Of a stretch of DNA of 5,408 nt, positions 1-5,208 are shown one piece after another. Source of the stretch: Acidimicrobiia bacterium (lineage in GTDB: Bacteria; Actinomycetota; Acidimicrobiia; Spongiisociales; ZC4RG35); assembly GCA_030623125.1 (NCBI GenBank), contig JAUXMQ010000102.1:1-5408 (forward strand), given 5' to 3'. The notes under the pieces were generated by a model. It was not told the origin of the DNA and ran no database searches. It saw only the letters and a list, made by a program, of their open reading frames with translations. Every line of letters begins with the position of its first letter. Position 1 is the first letter of the stretch. The translations under genes were made by a program, and so were the position numbers.

Positions 1-326
1 ACTCCCTATGGCGAGGCCTGGCCGGAGCGGCGGCCTATTTCGCCGGCGCCACCGCTCTCTGGCTTCTGGTTCGGGGACGCGGTTTTGGCGCGGGCGACGT
101 GAAGCTTGCTCCTCAACTTGGTCTGTTCGCAGCCTACGTCTCTTGGGGAACGCTTGGCTGGGCGGTCTTTGCCACAGCGGTGATCGGCGGGGCCATCGCC
201 ATCGGGATGATGGCTTTTGGAGCGGCGAAGATGAAGACCGAGTTGCCCTACGGACCACCGATGATCATCGGTGTCTGGCTGGCCATAGTTTTGGCCGGGA
301 TCGGCGCTTTCCCGATACCGACCTAG
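1..326 (+). CDS. Prepilin peptidase (A24 family), C-terminal fragment
   Basis: This is the 3' part of a membrane aspartyl peptidase that cleaves, and usually N-methylates, type IV prepilin-like leader peptides at the inner membrane. The reading frame is open from the window edge (first full codon at 3) and stops at TAG 324-326, so the N-terminus lies outside the window. The key evidence is the motif G-A-G-D-V-K-L at 87-107, which matches the GxGD motif holding the second catalytic aspartate (codon 96-98). It is followed by hydrophobic stretches (LFAAYVSWGTLGWAVF, then IGGAIAIGMMAFGAA), a cytoplasmic-looking KMKTE segment, and an LPYGPPMIIG block typical of the last helix region of this family. 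The first aspartate cannot be seen because it lies upstream. The gene ends 23 bases before aroC, so it probably belongs to the same transcript; a prepilin peptidase near shikimate genes is common in actinobacteria. Internal GTG 99 is not the true start, because the GAGD motif precedes it. Confidence 0.85.
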   Translation, partial: SLWRGLAGAAAYFAGATALWLLVRGRGFGAGDVKLAPQLGLFAAYVSWGTLGWAVFATAVIGGAIAIGMMAFGAAKMKTELPYGPPMIIGVWLAIVLAGIGAFPIPT

Positions 327-340
327 GAGTCTGGTCCTAG
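323..340 (+). repeat. Inverted repeat covering the aroC Shine-Dalgarno
   Basis: CTAGGA (323-328) and TCCTAG (335-340) are perfect inverted copies separated by six bases. The left arm contains the stop codon of the peptidase gene and most of AGGAG (325-329), the only Shine-Dalgarno-like sequence before aroC. The symmetry is seen directly; a role in translation is only inferred. Six base pairs can occur by chance. Confidence 0.4.
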
Positions 341-349
341 CATTCCTTG

Positions 350-1507
350 ATGCTCAGATTTCTCACAGCCGGCGAGTCTCATGGACCTGGCCTGGTCGCG
401 GTCGTCGAAGGTCTCCCCAAGGGTTTGTCGATCACCCACGATGATTTTGCCCTTGAGTTGGGACGCCGCCGACACGGATACGGCCGTGGAAAGCGGATGG
501 CTATCGAAACCGACGACCTCGAGATTCTCGGAGGCATCCGGCACGGCGAGACCCTCGGCTCGCCAGTCTCGGTTCTCATCCGGAACTCGGAGTGGTCCAA
601 GTGGAGTGAGGTGATGAGCCCCGAACCCGGCGAGGCCGGCAAGGAGATCACCCGTCCTCGTCCCGGTCACGCCGACCTTGCGGGAATGATCAAGTACGAC
701 ACCCAAGATGCCCGCGATATCCTGGAAAGGGCCTCGGCACGGGAGACTGCGGCGCGCACCATCGCCGGGGTGTTGGCTAAAAGCCTGCTCAACGTGGTTG
801 GCGTGACCGTGATCAGCCATGTGGTCTCGATCGGTCCGGTGCAAAGTGACGGACCGATCCCAGGTCCCGAAGATGGGGCGAAGATCGATGCCAGCGAGGT
901 TCGTTGTTTCGACCAACATGGTTCGGAACGCATGATCGAAGCCATTGATCAGGCCCGCAACGATCGAGATACGCTCGGAGGAGTGTTTGAGGTGCTGGCA
1001 TACGATGTGCCTGTGGGCATCGGATCCCACGTCCACTACGACCGAAGACTCGACGGAATCCTCGCGGCTGCGCTGATGTCGATCCCGGCTATCAAGGGGG
1101 TGGAGGTGGGCGACGGTTTTGCAGTGGCAGGCCTGCGGGGGTCGAAGGCGCACGACGAGATCATGCAAGTCGATGGGAGGCTCGGGCGCGAAACAAATCG
1201 CGCCGGGGGAGTGGAGGGCGGCATCAGCAATGGCGAGGTCATCCGGGTGCGGGGCGCCATGAAGCCCATTTCGACCCTCATGCAGCCATTGAGAACCATC
1301 GACATGACGACTGGGGAACCGGCACAGGCAGTGCGTGAGCGGTCCGATGTGTGTGCTGTGCCTGCTGCGGGTGTCGTCGGAGAGCAGATGGTGGCGTTCT
1401 CCCTTGCCGCGGAGTTCCAGCGCAAGTTCGGAGGTGACACCGTTACCGAGTTTGCCGCCGCGGTTACCAGGCATCGGGCAAGTGTTCACCTGCGAACATC
1501 GAGATGA
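350..1507 (+). CDS. aroC: Chorismate synthase
   Basis: It catalyses the last shikimate-pathway step: elimination of phosphate from 5-enolpyruvylshikimate-3-phosphate to give chorismate, using reduced FMN in the cytoplasm. The 385-residue product is full length for the family. Visible signatures are LTAGESHG at residues 5-12 with His11, the RRRHGYGRGKRM flavin/substrate loop at about 39-50, GGIRHGETLGSPVS at about 61-74, PRPGHADLAG with His107, DILERASARETAARTI at about 123-138, and a late NRAGGVEGGISNGE plus MKPISTL block. His11 and His107 correspond to the two conserved histidines. I chose ATG 350 because the family normally starts M-x-R-F-L-T-A-G-E-S-H-G; TTG 347 directly before it would add one Met. 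The nearest Shine-Dalgarno-like AGGAG (325-329) is unusually far away, about 20 bases. The stop overlaps the aroK start as ATGA. A long antisense frame across it is a shadow. Confidence 0.97.
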   Translation: MLRFLTAGESHGPGLVAVVEGLPKGLSITHDDFALELGRRRHGYGRGKRMAIETDDLEILGGIRHGETLGSPVSVLIRNSEWSKWSEVMSPEPGEAGKEITRPRPGHADLAGMIKYDTQDARDILERASARETAARTIAGVLAKSLLNVVGVTVISHVVSIGPVQSDGPIPGPEDGAKIDASEVRCFDQHGSERMIEAIDQARNDRDTLGGVFEVLAYDVPVGIGSHVHYDRRLDGILAAALMSIPAIKGVEVGDGFAVAGLRGSKAHDEIMQVDGRLGRETNRAGGVEGGISNGEVIRVRGAMKPISTLMQPLRTIDMTTGEPAQAVRERSDVCAVPAAGVVGEQMVAFSLAAEFQRKFGGDTVTEFAAAVTRHRASVHLRTSR

Positions 1508-2010
1508 CTCTGTGGCTGGTTGGAATGATGGGATCGGGCAAGACCACTGCCGGCAAGATGGCCGCTTCTCATCTGTCGGTGCCCTTTAGGGACACCGACC
1601 AAGCGGTGGTGGAGCGCATGGGTTGCTCGGTTGCCCAACTGTGGGGCTCACTTGGCGAGGCTGCCTTTCGTGACATGGAGAAAGTGGCTCTGGTGAGCCT
1701 GGCCGGAAGTGAGGGGATCGTCGCCACTGGTGGCGGTGTGGTGCTCGACGCGGAGAACCGGCGCATTCTGACCGAATCTGAAAAGGTTGTCTGGCTCGAG
1801 GCTTCACCGACGGTTCTCGAACTACGTCTTGCTTCAACTGTGGATCGTCCGGGACTGGTGTCTTCGCAGGACAGGACCCTCGAGTGCCTTTCCGAGTTGG
1901 CTGAGCAGCGCTCGTCATTGTACACCGAGGTCGCCACCCATCGAATCTCGACCGATTCCATCGATGTCGCGGTTGTGGCGAGGGAGATCGAGGACATATG
2001 GAAGACCTGA
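1504..2010 (+). CDS. aroK: Shikimate kinase
   Basis: It phosphorylates shikimate at the 3-hydroxyl with ATP, in the cytoplasm, two steps before chorismate. The 168-residue protein has the usual family length and NMP-kinase-like layout. Walker A is GMMGSGKTT at residues 7-15 with Lys13. The shikimate-binding aspartates appear as D30-T-D32, followed by GEAAFRDME with Arg56, the GGG loop at 76-78, the lid arginine in RPGL (Arg115), and EQRSSLYTEVA with Arg136 and Tyr140. All residues expected for catalysis are therefore visible. The start ATG 1504 overlaps the aroC stop as ATGA, and there is no good independent Shine-Dalgarno, so translation is probably coupled to aroC. The last 13 bases overlap aroB. 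AroL-type isozymes are indistinguishable by motif, but the cluster supports aroK. Confidence 0.96.
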   Translation: MTLWLVGMMGSGKTTAGKMAASHLSVPFRDTDQAVVERMGCSVAQLWGSLGEAAFRDMEKVALVSLAGSEGIVATGGGVVLDAENRRILTESEKVVWLEASPTVLELRLASTVDRPGLVSSQDRTLECLSELAEQRSSLYTEVATHRISTDSIDVAVVAREIEDIWKT

Positions 2011-3023
2011 GTGTCGCGGGAGTCACCGAAGTGGTCATCGGGAGGGGGATGCCCACGCCTCTGCTTCCGACACGTCCTGATCGCCGTCGTGTTGCCATTC
2101 TCACCCAGCCTGCCGTCACCCCGAAGGCTCTTGAGATCGCCGCTTCGCTGAGATCCGAGGATCTGCTCGCAAAGGTCATCGGTCTTCCCGATCGCGAGGA
2201 CGCCAAGACGTTGAGTGTGGCCGAGTCCGTATATGAGGCTTTCGCGAAGTTCGGGTTGTCCCGTGGTGACACCGTGATTGGAGTCGGTGGGGGAACGGTC
2301 ACCGACCTGGCCGGCTTTGTCGCCGGCACTTGGATGCGCGGGGTGGAAGTGGTCCACATACCAACAACGTTGCTTGGCGCCGTCGATGCCTCCATAGGCG
2401 GGAAGAGCGGTGTGAACTTGGGCGGCAAGAACCTGGTCGGTGTCATCTGGCATCCGAGACTGGTGGTTGTGGACACCGATGTGATGGAGGCGCTGCCGGC
2501 AGCTCTATTGAGGGAGGGTTTCGCCGAGGCGTTCAAGACCGGTTTGGTTGGAGACTCAGAATTGTGTTCCTTGCTCGTGTCCCAGGGTGTCAGCGCTCCC
2601 CTCGACGACGTGGTGCGACGCGCCATCAGGGTAAAGGCGGGCATCGTCACCCGTGACGAGAGAGAAGATGGAGAGCGCGCCTATCTGAACTATGGCCACA
2701 CGATCGGACACGCCATTGAGTACGCGTCAACCCTGTCGCATGGTGAGAGTGTGGGTTTGGGGATGATCGCCGCCTCGTACATCTCCGAGAAGAATCACGG
2801 TTTTGATGGGTTGGAGATGGTTGTCTCGACGATTGAACGTCTGGGTCTTCCAACCTCTGTGGACGGTCTCGACCCTGCTCGGGTGCTGGACCTGATAGGG
2901 CACGACAAGAAGCGTGACGGGGAGGGTCTTCGAATGGTCCTGCTTCGCGAAGTCGAAGATCCGGTGCTCAGCCACGTCGAGCAGAGCGACGTCGAACTCG
3001 GCATGGCGACCGTAGGGCTTTGA
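1998..3023 (+). CDS. aroB: 3-dehydroquinate synthase
   Basis: It converts 3-deoxy-D-arabino-heptulosonate 7-phosphate (DAHP) to 3-dehydroquinate, the second shikimate step, using NAD+ and a divalent metal, normally Zn2+ or Co2+. The 341-residue protein is slightly short for the family (commonly about 350-370). In order: the N-terminal NAD-binding half contains GVGGGTVTDLAGFVAGT (95-111) and the substrate loop HIPTTLLGAVDASIGGKSGVN (120-140). The metal-binding half has GFAEAFK (Glu177, Lys180), NYGHTIGHAIE (His234, His238), and SHGESVGLGM (His248). A D-K-K motif lies at 303-305. Glu177, His234 and His248 match the three known metal ligands. The link between the two histidine motifs looks about two residues shorter than in most homologues. 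ATG 1998 lies inside the end of aroK and is preceded closely by AGGA 1991-1994, giving a 13-base overlap that suggests coupled translation. The 40-base gap to efp holds only the efp ribosome-binding site. Confidence 0.96.
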   Translation: MEDLSVAGVTEVVIGRGMPTPLLPTRPDRRRVAILTQPAVTPKALEIAASLRSEDLLAKVIGLPDREDAKTLSVAESVYEAFAKFGLSRGDTVIGVGGGTVTDLAGFVAGTWMRGVEVVHIPTTLLGAVDASIGGKSGVNLGGKNLVGVIWHPRLVVVDTDVMEALPAALLREGFAEAFKTGLVGDSELCSLLVSQGVSAPLDDVVRRAIRVKAGIVTRDEREDGERAYLNYGHTIGHAIEYASTLSHGESVGLGMIAASYISEKNHGFDGLEMVVSTIERLGLPTSVDGLDPARVLDLIGHDKKRDGEGLRMVLLREVEDPVLSHVEQSDVELGMATVGL

Positions 3024-3063
3024 GCCGGGTACCGTCCGCGACGCCGAACCTCAGGAAGCGCAA

Positions 3064-3621
3064 ATGATCAGCACAAACGATGTCAGACCCGGTATGGCCA
3101 TGGAACTCCACGACGGTCTCTTCTCGATTGTCGAGTATCAGCACGTCAAACCCGGAAAGGGCAAGGCTTTCGTCCGGATGAAGCTCAAGAAGCTAGACAC
3201 TGGCCAGGTCATCGATCGCACATTCAGGGCCGACGAGAACGTCCAGCAGGCGATCATCGATCGAAGCGAGCACCAGTACCTCTATTCAGACGATCTCGGG
3301 TACCACTTCATGAATCTCTCTGACTACGGACAAATCGTGCTGCAACCCGATGATGTCGGAGGGGCCGCCAGATACCTCGTCGATGGGATGACCGTCAGTC
3401 TGAGCATGTACAAGGGGACAGCTATCGGAGTGAACATGCCGGCCTCGGTCGAGCTCGAGGTGACCTACGCCGAGCCCGGGGCAAAGGGTGACACCCGGAC
3501 GGGTGCAACGAAGACGGTCACGCTCGAGACAGGAATCACCGTGCAGGTGCCTCTCTTTGTCGAACAAGGCGAGAGGGTGAAAGTCGACACAAGGAGCGGG
3601 GAGTACCTGACACGGGCATGA
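3064..3621 (+). CDS. efp: Translation elongation factor P
   Basis: EF-P binds between the P and E sites of stalled ribosomes and promotes peptide-bond formation at polyproline stretches. At 185 residues it has the standard length and three beta-barrel domains: a KOW-like N-terminal domain (about 1-62), a central OB domain (about 65-125, including YLYSDDLGYHFMNLSDYGQI), and a C-terminal OB domain ending in the family signature region around ETGITVQVPLFVEQGE. The tip loop reads VKPGKGKAF. Lys32 lies in PGKG, where many bacteria carry a post-translationally modified lysine, and Lys34 follows it. No modification enzyme lies in this window, so its state cannot be told. The start ATG 3064 has a good Shine-Dalgarno, AGGAAG at 3053-3058. 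The stop overlaps the nusB start as ATGA. The efp-nusB pairing is widespread in Gram-positive bacteria. Confidence 0.97.
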   Translation: MISTNDVRPGMAMELHDGLFSIVEYQHVKPGKGKAFVRMKLKKLDTGQVIDRTFRADENVQQAIIDRSEHQYLYSDDLGYHFMNLSDYGQIVLQPDDVGGAARYLVDGMTVSLSMYKGTAIGVNMPASVELEVTYAEPGAKGDTRTGATKTVTLETGITVQVPLFVEQGERVKVDTRSGEYLTRA

Positions 3622-4166
3622 TAAAAGACTCAGAGTCGATCATGATCCCCGCTCGCATATCGGCGAGAGATCTCGCCGATGCAATCAACAAAGAAGCCAG
3701 TGACGTTCAGGCCGTGCTCACCGCTCGCAACGAGCCCGCAGGACCCGACGATCCTCTCGAGGCCAAGCTTGCCATCGCAGTAGCCGGTGTTCTGGGTGTG
3801 CCGGTGGTGATCGAAGCCAGAGACCTGGCCCTCGAGTATCTCTATGAATATGAGACCCGTGGCGAGATGGCTGAAGATCCAGAGGGCAGAGCCGGCCGGC
3901 TTGTCAAGGGCGTGGTTGAGAGCCTGGATGATCTGGATGCCCAGATCGAATCGGTGGCCGAGCACTGGAGTGTCGCCAGGATGCCTCTGGTCGACCGAAA
4001 CATCATCCGGCTGGGGCTCTTCGAACTGCAGAGCGCACCAGAGCCCTCGACGGCGGTCATTGTCTCAGAGGCCGTTCGTCTGGCCCAGGTCTATTCGACC
4101 GAGAAGTCTGGCTCTTTCGTCAACGGTGTGCTGGCAACCCTGGCCAAGTCCGTTCGTGGCGAATGA
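3618..4166 (+). CDS. nusB: NusB antitermination factor with an extra N-terminal IF2_N-like domain
   Basis: The C-terminal part (about residues 65-182) is NusB, which binds boxA RNA with NusE/S10 and supports rRNA antitermination. Visible signatures are EARDLALEYLYEYETRGE (66-83), RLVKGVVESLDDLDAQI (94-110), VDRNIIRLGLFEL (125-137), and VIVSEAVRLAQVYSTEKSGSFVNGVL (147-172). NusB proteins usually start right at the first of these, with about 130-150 residues in total; this one is 182. The extra segment (about 14-63) starts ISARDLADAINKEASDVQAVL and ends LAIAVAGVLGVPV. This resembles the small helical N-terminal domain of initiation factor IF2: an ELAKxL-like helix, a helix ending in VxxxL, a short loop, then a helix before a G-x-x-V end. 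The start ATG 3618 overlaps the efp stop; ATG 3642 (residue 9) is an alternative and keeps the whole extra domain. Neither start has a well-placed Shine-Dalgarno. NusB identity is certain; the fusion reading is inference from pattern. Confidence 0.94.
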   Translation: MIKDSESIMIPARISARDLADAINKEASDVQAVLTARNEPAGPDDPLEAKLAIAVAGVLGVPVVIEARDLALEYLYEYETRGEMAEDPEGRAGRLVKGVVESLDDLDAQIESVAEHWSVARMPLVDRNIIRLGLFELQSAPEPSTAVIVSEAVRLAQVYSTEKSGSFVNGVLATLAKSVRGE

Positions 4167-4258
4167 AACGCAACATCTTGACGTTCAGACGTACTTGAGA
4201 ACGAGCGTGGCATTGAAGGCATCGTCTTCGCATCCAGCAGGGACTCAGCGGGCTGCCT

Positions 4259-4301
4259 CTTCCGCCGGCTCTCGGATCCGAGGTCCTCAGCCGGCTGGAG
4301 G
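4259..4301 (+). terminator. Large hairpin after nusB, possible transcription end
   Basis: GCCGGCT (4264-4270) pairs perfectly with AGCCGGC (4289-4295). The stem extends outward through CTTCC (4259-4263) against GGAGG (4297-4301) with one bulged T and one G-T pair. The 18-base loop starts with the palindrome CTCGGATCCGAG (4271-4282). It lies 92 bases after the nusB stop. Only a three-T run follows, so it lacks the U tract of an ordinary intrinsic terminator. It could instead be part of a structured RNA. Confidence 0.3.
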
Positions 4302-4403
4302 GCTTTGACCAGATAACGGGTCGTCCAGACCCCCGGTTGATTACGTGGATCGGGACCAAGGAGCTTGCCTGCGCCGAACGGCCCTCGGTCCTCAGTCGGA
4401 TCC
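4272..4403 (+). repeat. Two short words repeated in swapped order
   Basis: TCGGATCC occurs at 4272-4279 and 4396-4403. GGTCCTCAG occurs at 4282-4290 and 4387-4395. In the first block the order is TCGGATCC then GGTCCTCAG; in the second it is reversed. Because the first block also contains GGATCCGA (4274-4281), the second TCGGATCC could pair with it over about 115 bases. The copies are seen directly; their meaning is unknown. Confidence 0.4.
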
Positions 4404-4452
4404 TCCCCGATGGGACAGGAAACAGTTGTGGCTCAAGGGTGGGTGGCGGTCG

Positions 4453-4458
4453 TATAGT
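4453..4458 (+). promoter_or_regulatory. -10 box for a leaderless methyltransferase transcript
   Basis: TATAGT at 4453-4458 matches the bacterial -10 consensus at five of six positions. It ends seven bases before the GTG at 4466, so the expected transcription start coincides with the start codon. No clear -35 box is present at 17-18 bases upstream; TTGTGG at 4426-4431 is 21 bases away, too far for an optimal promoter. Leaderless mRNAs are common in actinobacteria, and the gene lacks any Shine-Dalgarno, which agrees with this reading. Confidence 0.5.
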
Positions 4459-4465
4459 CCTCGGC

Positions 4466-5029
4466 GTGAACTGGCTCCACCAGCGCTACTGCGTCTCGGA
4501 GAAATGGCGTGAAGAAATGGTCGGGCAGACACTGCCGTGGGTTCTCGAAGATGTGGAACTCGATGGACCGGTACTTGAGATCGGGCCGGGTCCCGGTCTG
4601 GTCACCGAGGCTCTCGTGCGATTGGGAGTCGCCGACCTCACGACACTGGAGATCGAGCCAGAAGCAGCCGAGGGTCTTCGGCGGCGCTACGGGACTCAGG
4701 TGAGGGTGGAGGTTGGAGACGCTGCCGCCATGCCCTTTTCGAACGCCTCGTTCGGCACGGTGCTGTGCTGCACCATGCTGCATCACGTGCCCACTCGCGA
4801 AGCCCAGGACCGGGTGCTCACCGAGTCGCGCCGCGTTTTGTGGCCGGATGGTGTGCTGGCGGGGAGTGACAGTCGTACAAGTCTCGGTTTCCGGATGTTC
4901 CATGTCTTCGATGTTCACAACCCCGTGGATCCACAAAACTTCCCTGAGCGCTTGACCGCAGCGGGATTCAGCGACGTGTCCGTTGACCCGGTCGAGGATC
5001 GTTTCCGATTTCGGGCCGTCGCACTCTGA
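4466..5029 (+). CDS. Class I SAM-dependent methyltransferase
   Basis: A 187-residue cytosolic enzyme of the Methyltransf_11/25 type. It transfers a methyl group from S-adenosylmethionine to an unknown acceptor. Motif I is VLEIGPGPG at residues 36-44, the acidic end of strand beta2 is in LEIEP (Glu64), motif II-like GDAAAMPF has Asp85, and strand beta4 reads VLCCTMLHHVP (99-109). The end has AAGFSDVSVD, usual for the last strands. The N-terminal NWLHQRYCVSEKW block and the late LAGSDSR block belong to a small-methyltransferase family that I associate with actinobacteria; its substrate is not known to me. I chose GTG 4466 because homologues start with MNWLH. A TTG at 4337 in the same frame would add 43 residues without family features. 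Neighbours give no clear functional hint. It has its own promoter candidate and separates nusB from pyrR. Confidence 0.85.
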   Translation: MNWLHQRYCVSEKWREEMVGQTLPWVLEDVELDGPVLEIGPGPGLVTEALVRLGVADLTTLEIEPEAAEGLRRRYGTQVRVEVGDAAAMPFSNASFGTVLCCTMLHHVPTREAQDRVLTESRRVLWPDGVLAGSDSRTSLGFRMFHVFDVHNPVDPQNFPERLTAAGFSDVSVDPVEDRFRFRAVAL

Positions 5030-5083
5030 AGCCGAGGACCGACGAAACCCCATGACGTAGGAAGAGAGTGTGAGCCTCATGAC

Positions 5084-5113
5084 TGGACGGGGGTCTCCTC
5101 CGGGGGTTATTCT
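5084..5113 (+). promoter_or_regulatory. Candidate pyr operon promoter
   Basis: TGGACG (5084-5089, four of six to the -35 consensus) and TATTCT (5108-5113, four of six to the -10 consensus, keeping the important TA and final T) are separated by 18 bases. The expected start is near G5121, which would place the PyrR-binding hairpin at the very 5' end of the RNA. The match is moderate and depends on the assumption of a housekeeping sigma factor. The repeated CGGGGGT (5088-5094 and 5101-5107) lies inside the spacer region. Confidence 0.4.
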
Positions 5114-5122
5114 CGCCTCTGA

Positions 5123-5154
5123 CCTTTAAGGACGGTCCTGCGAGACCGGAAAGG
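5123..5154 (+). promoter_or_regulatory. PyrR-binding RNA hairpin in the pyrR leader
   Basis: The transcript can fold with CCUUU (5123-5127) pairing perfectly with AAAGG (5150-5154), an internal loop AAGGA (5128-5132) opposite G5149, an upper stem CGGUC (5133-5137) with GACCG (5144-5148), and terminal loop CUGCGA (5138-5143). This has the shape and the loop sequence (UCCNGNGAG-like, purine-rich internal bulge) known for the PyrR-binding loop of Bacillus and mycobacterial pyr leaders. PyrR with bound UMP would stabilise it. The AAAGG arm is also the core of a Shine-Dalgarno AAAGGA (5150-5155) five bases before ATG 5161, so the closed hairpin would hide it. No U-tract terminator follows, so the likely mode is translational repression, as described for Mycobacterium smegmatis, rather than Bacillus-type attenuation. 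Confidence 0.88.
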
Positions 5155-5160
5155 AAAACC

Positions 5161-5176
5161 ATGGGGAACTCCCCAT
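5161..5176 (+). repeat. Perfect small hairpin at the leader ORF start
   Basis: ATGGGG and CCCCAT are perfect inverted copies with a four-base AACT loop, starting at the leader ORF start codon. There is no following T run, so it is not a terminator. It could hold the AUG in a stem when the ribosome is absent, adding to PyrR control; that role is inferred. Confidence 0.5.
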
Positions 5177-5208
5177 TGCGGCCTGAGACTCACGCATGCC
5201 ACAGGTGA
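5161..5208 (+). CDS. Putative 15-codon leader peptide of the pyr operon
   Basis: ATG 5161 has the best-placed Shine-Dalgarno in the leader (AAAGGA 5150-5155, spacing five). It opens a frame for MGNSPLRPETHACHR, ending in TGA 5206-5208. The stop overlaps an in-frame pyrR ATG (5208-5210) as TGATG, and the frame also runs across the other pyrR start, ATG 5196. This is the layout expected for translational coupling. The peptide resembles nothing I know and carries no run of pyrimidine-related codons, so its translation rather than its product would matter. Its first bases form a hairpin: ATGGGG (5161-5166) with CCCCAT (5171-5176) around an AACT loop. It could be accidental, or a shifted true N-terminus of PyrR if one base is missing from the sequence. 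Confidence 0.45.
   Translation: MGNSPLRPETHACHR

Larger units (their letters stand above)
4167..4465. other. Noncoding gap between nusB and the methyltransferase
   Basis: About 300 bases with no convincing gene. The only long forward frame running through it is an upstream extension of the methyltransferase with no conserved content. It contains a strong imperfect hairpin (4259-4301), a small perfect hairpin with GGGTC 4318-4322 pairing with GACCC 4328-4332, two shuffled word repeats (GGTCCTCAG and TCGGATCC), and the -10 element of the next gene at its end. I recognise no tRNA, riboswitch or known small RNA. Its size in an otherwise tightly packed region makes a transcribed structured element possible, but this is not shown. 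Confidence 0.7.

Noticed and set aside
8..340. Forward frame over the prepilin peptidase fragment
   Set aside because: It gives an Arg/Gly-rich protein without motifs, whereas the frame ending at 326 shows the GAGD motif and membrane segments.
323..1489. Long antisense open frame (388 codons) opposite aroC
   Set aside because: It mirrors the codon pattern of a GC-rich gene, its protein is rich in His, Arg and Ser without domain-like blocks, and aroC on the other strand is unambiguous.
1569..2650. Overlapping antisense frames opposite aroK and aroB
   Set aside because: They are low-complexity Ser/Arg/Pro/Thr-rich shadows of two clear genes, with no recognisable motif.
4178..4206. TTGACG after nusB as a promoter -35
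   Set aside because: No acceptable -10 hexamer lies 16-19 bases downstream.
4305..4333. TTGACC as a promoter -35
   Set aside because: The expected -10 position reads GACCCC, which is not promoter-like.
4337..4465. TTG-initiated 43-residue N-terminal extension of the methyltransferase
   Set aside because: It has no conserved content, and the family starts with an MNWLH-like block at GTG 4466, next to a -10 box.
4433..5080. Antisense frame opposite the methyltransferase
   Set aside because: The forward frame has complete SAM-binding motifs; the reverse protein shows no family features.
5161..5195. Bacillus-type intrinsic terminator in the pyrR leader
   Set aside because: The small ATGGGG/CCCCAT hairpin is not followed by a T tract, so attenuation by termination is not supported.
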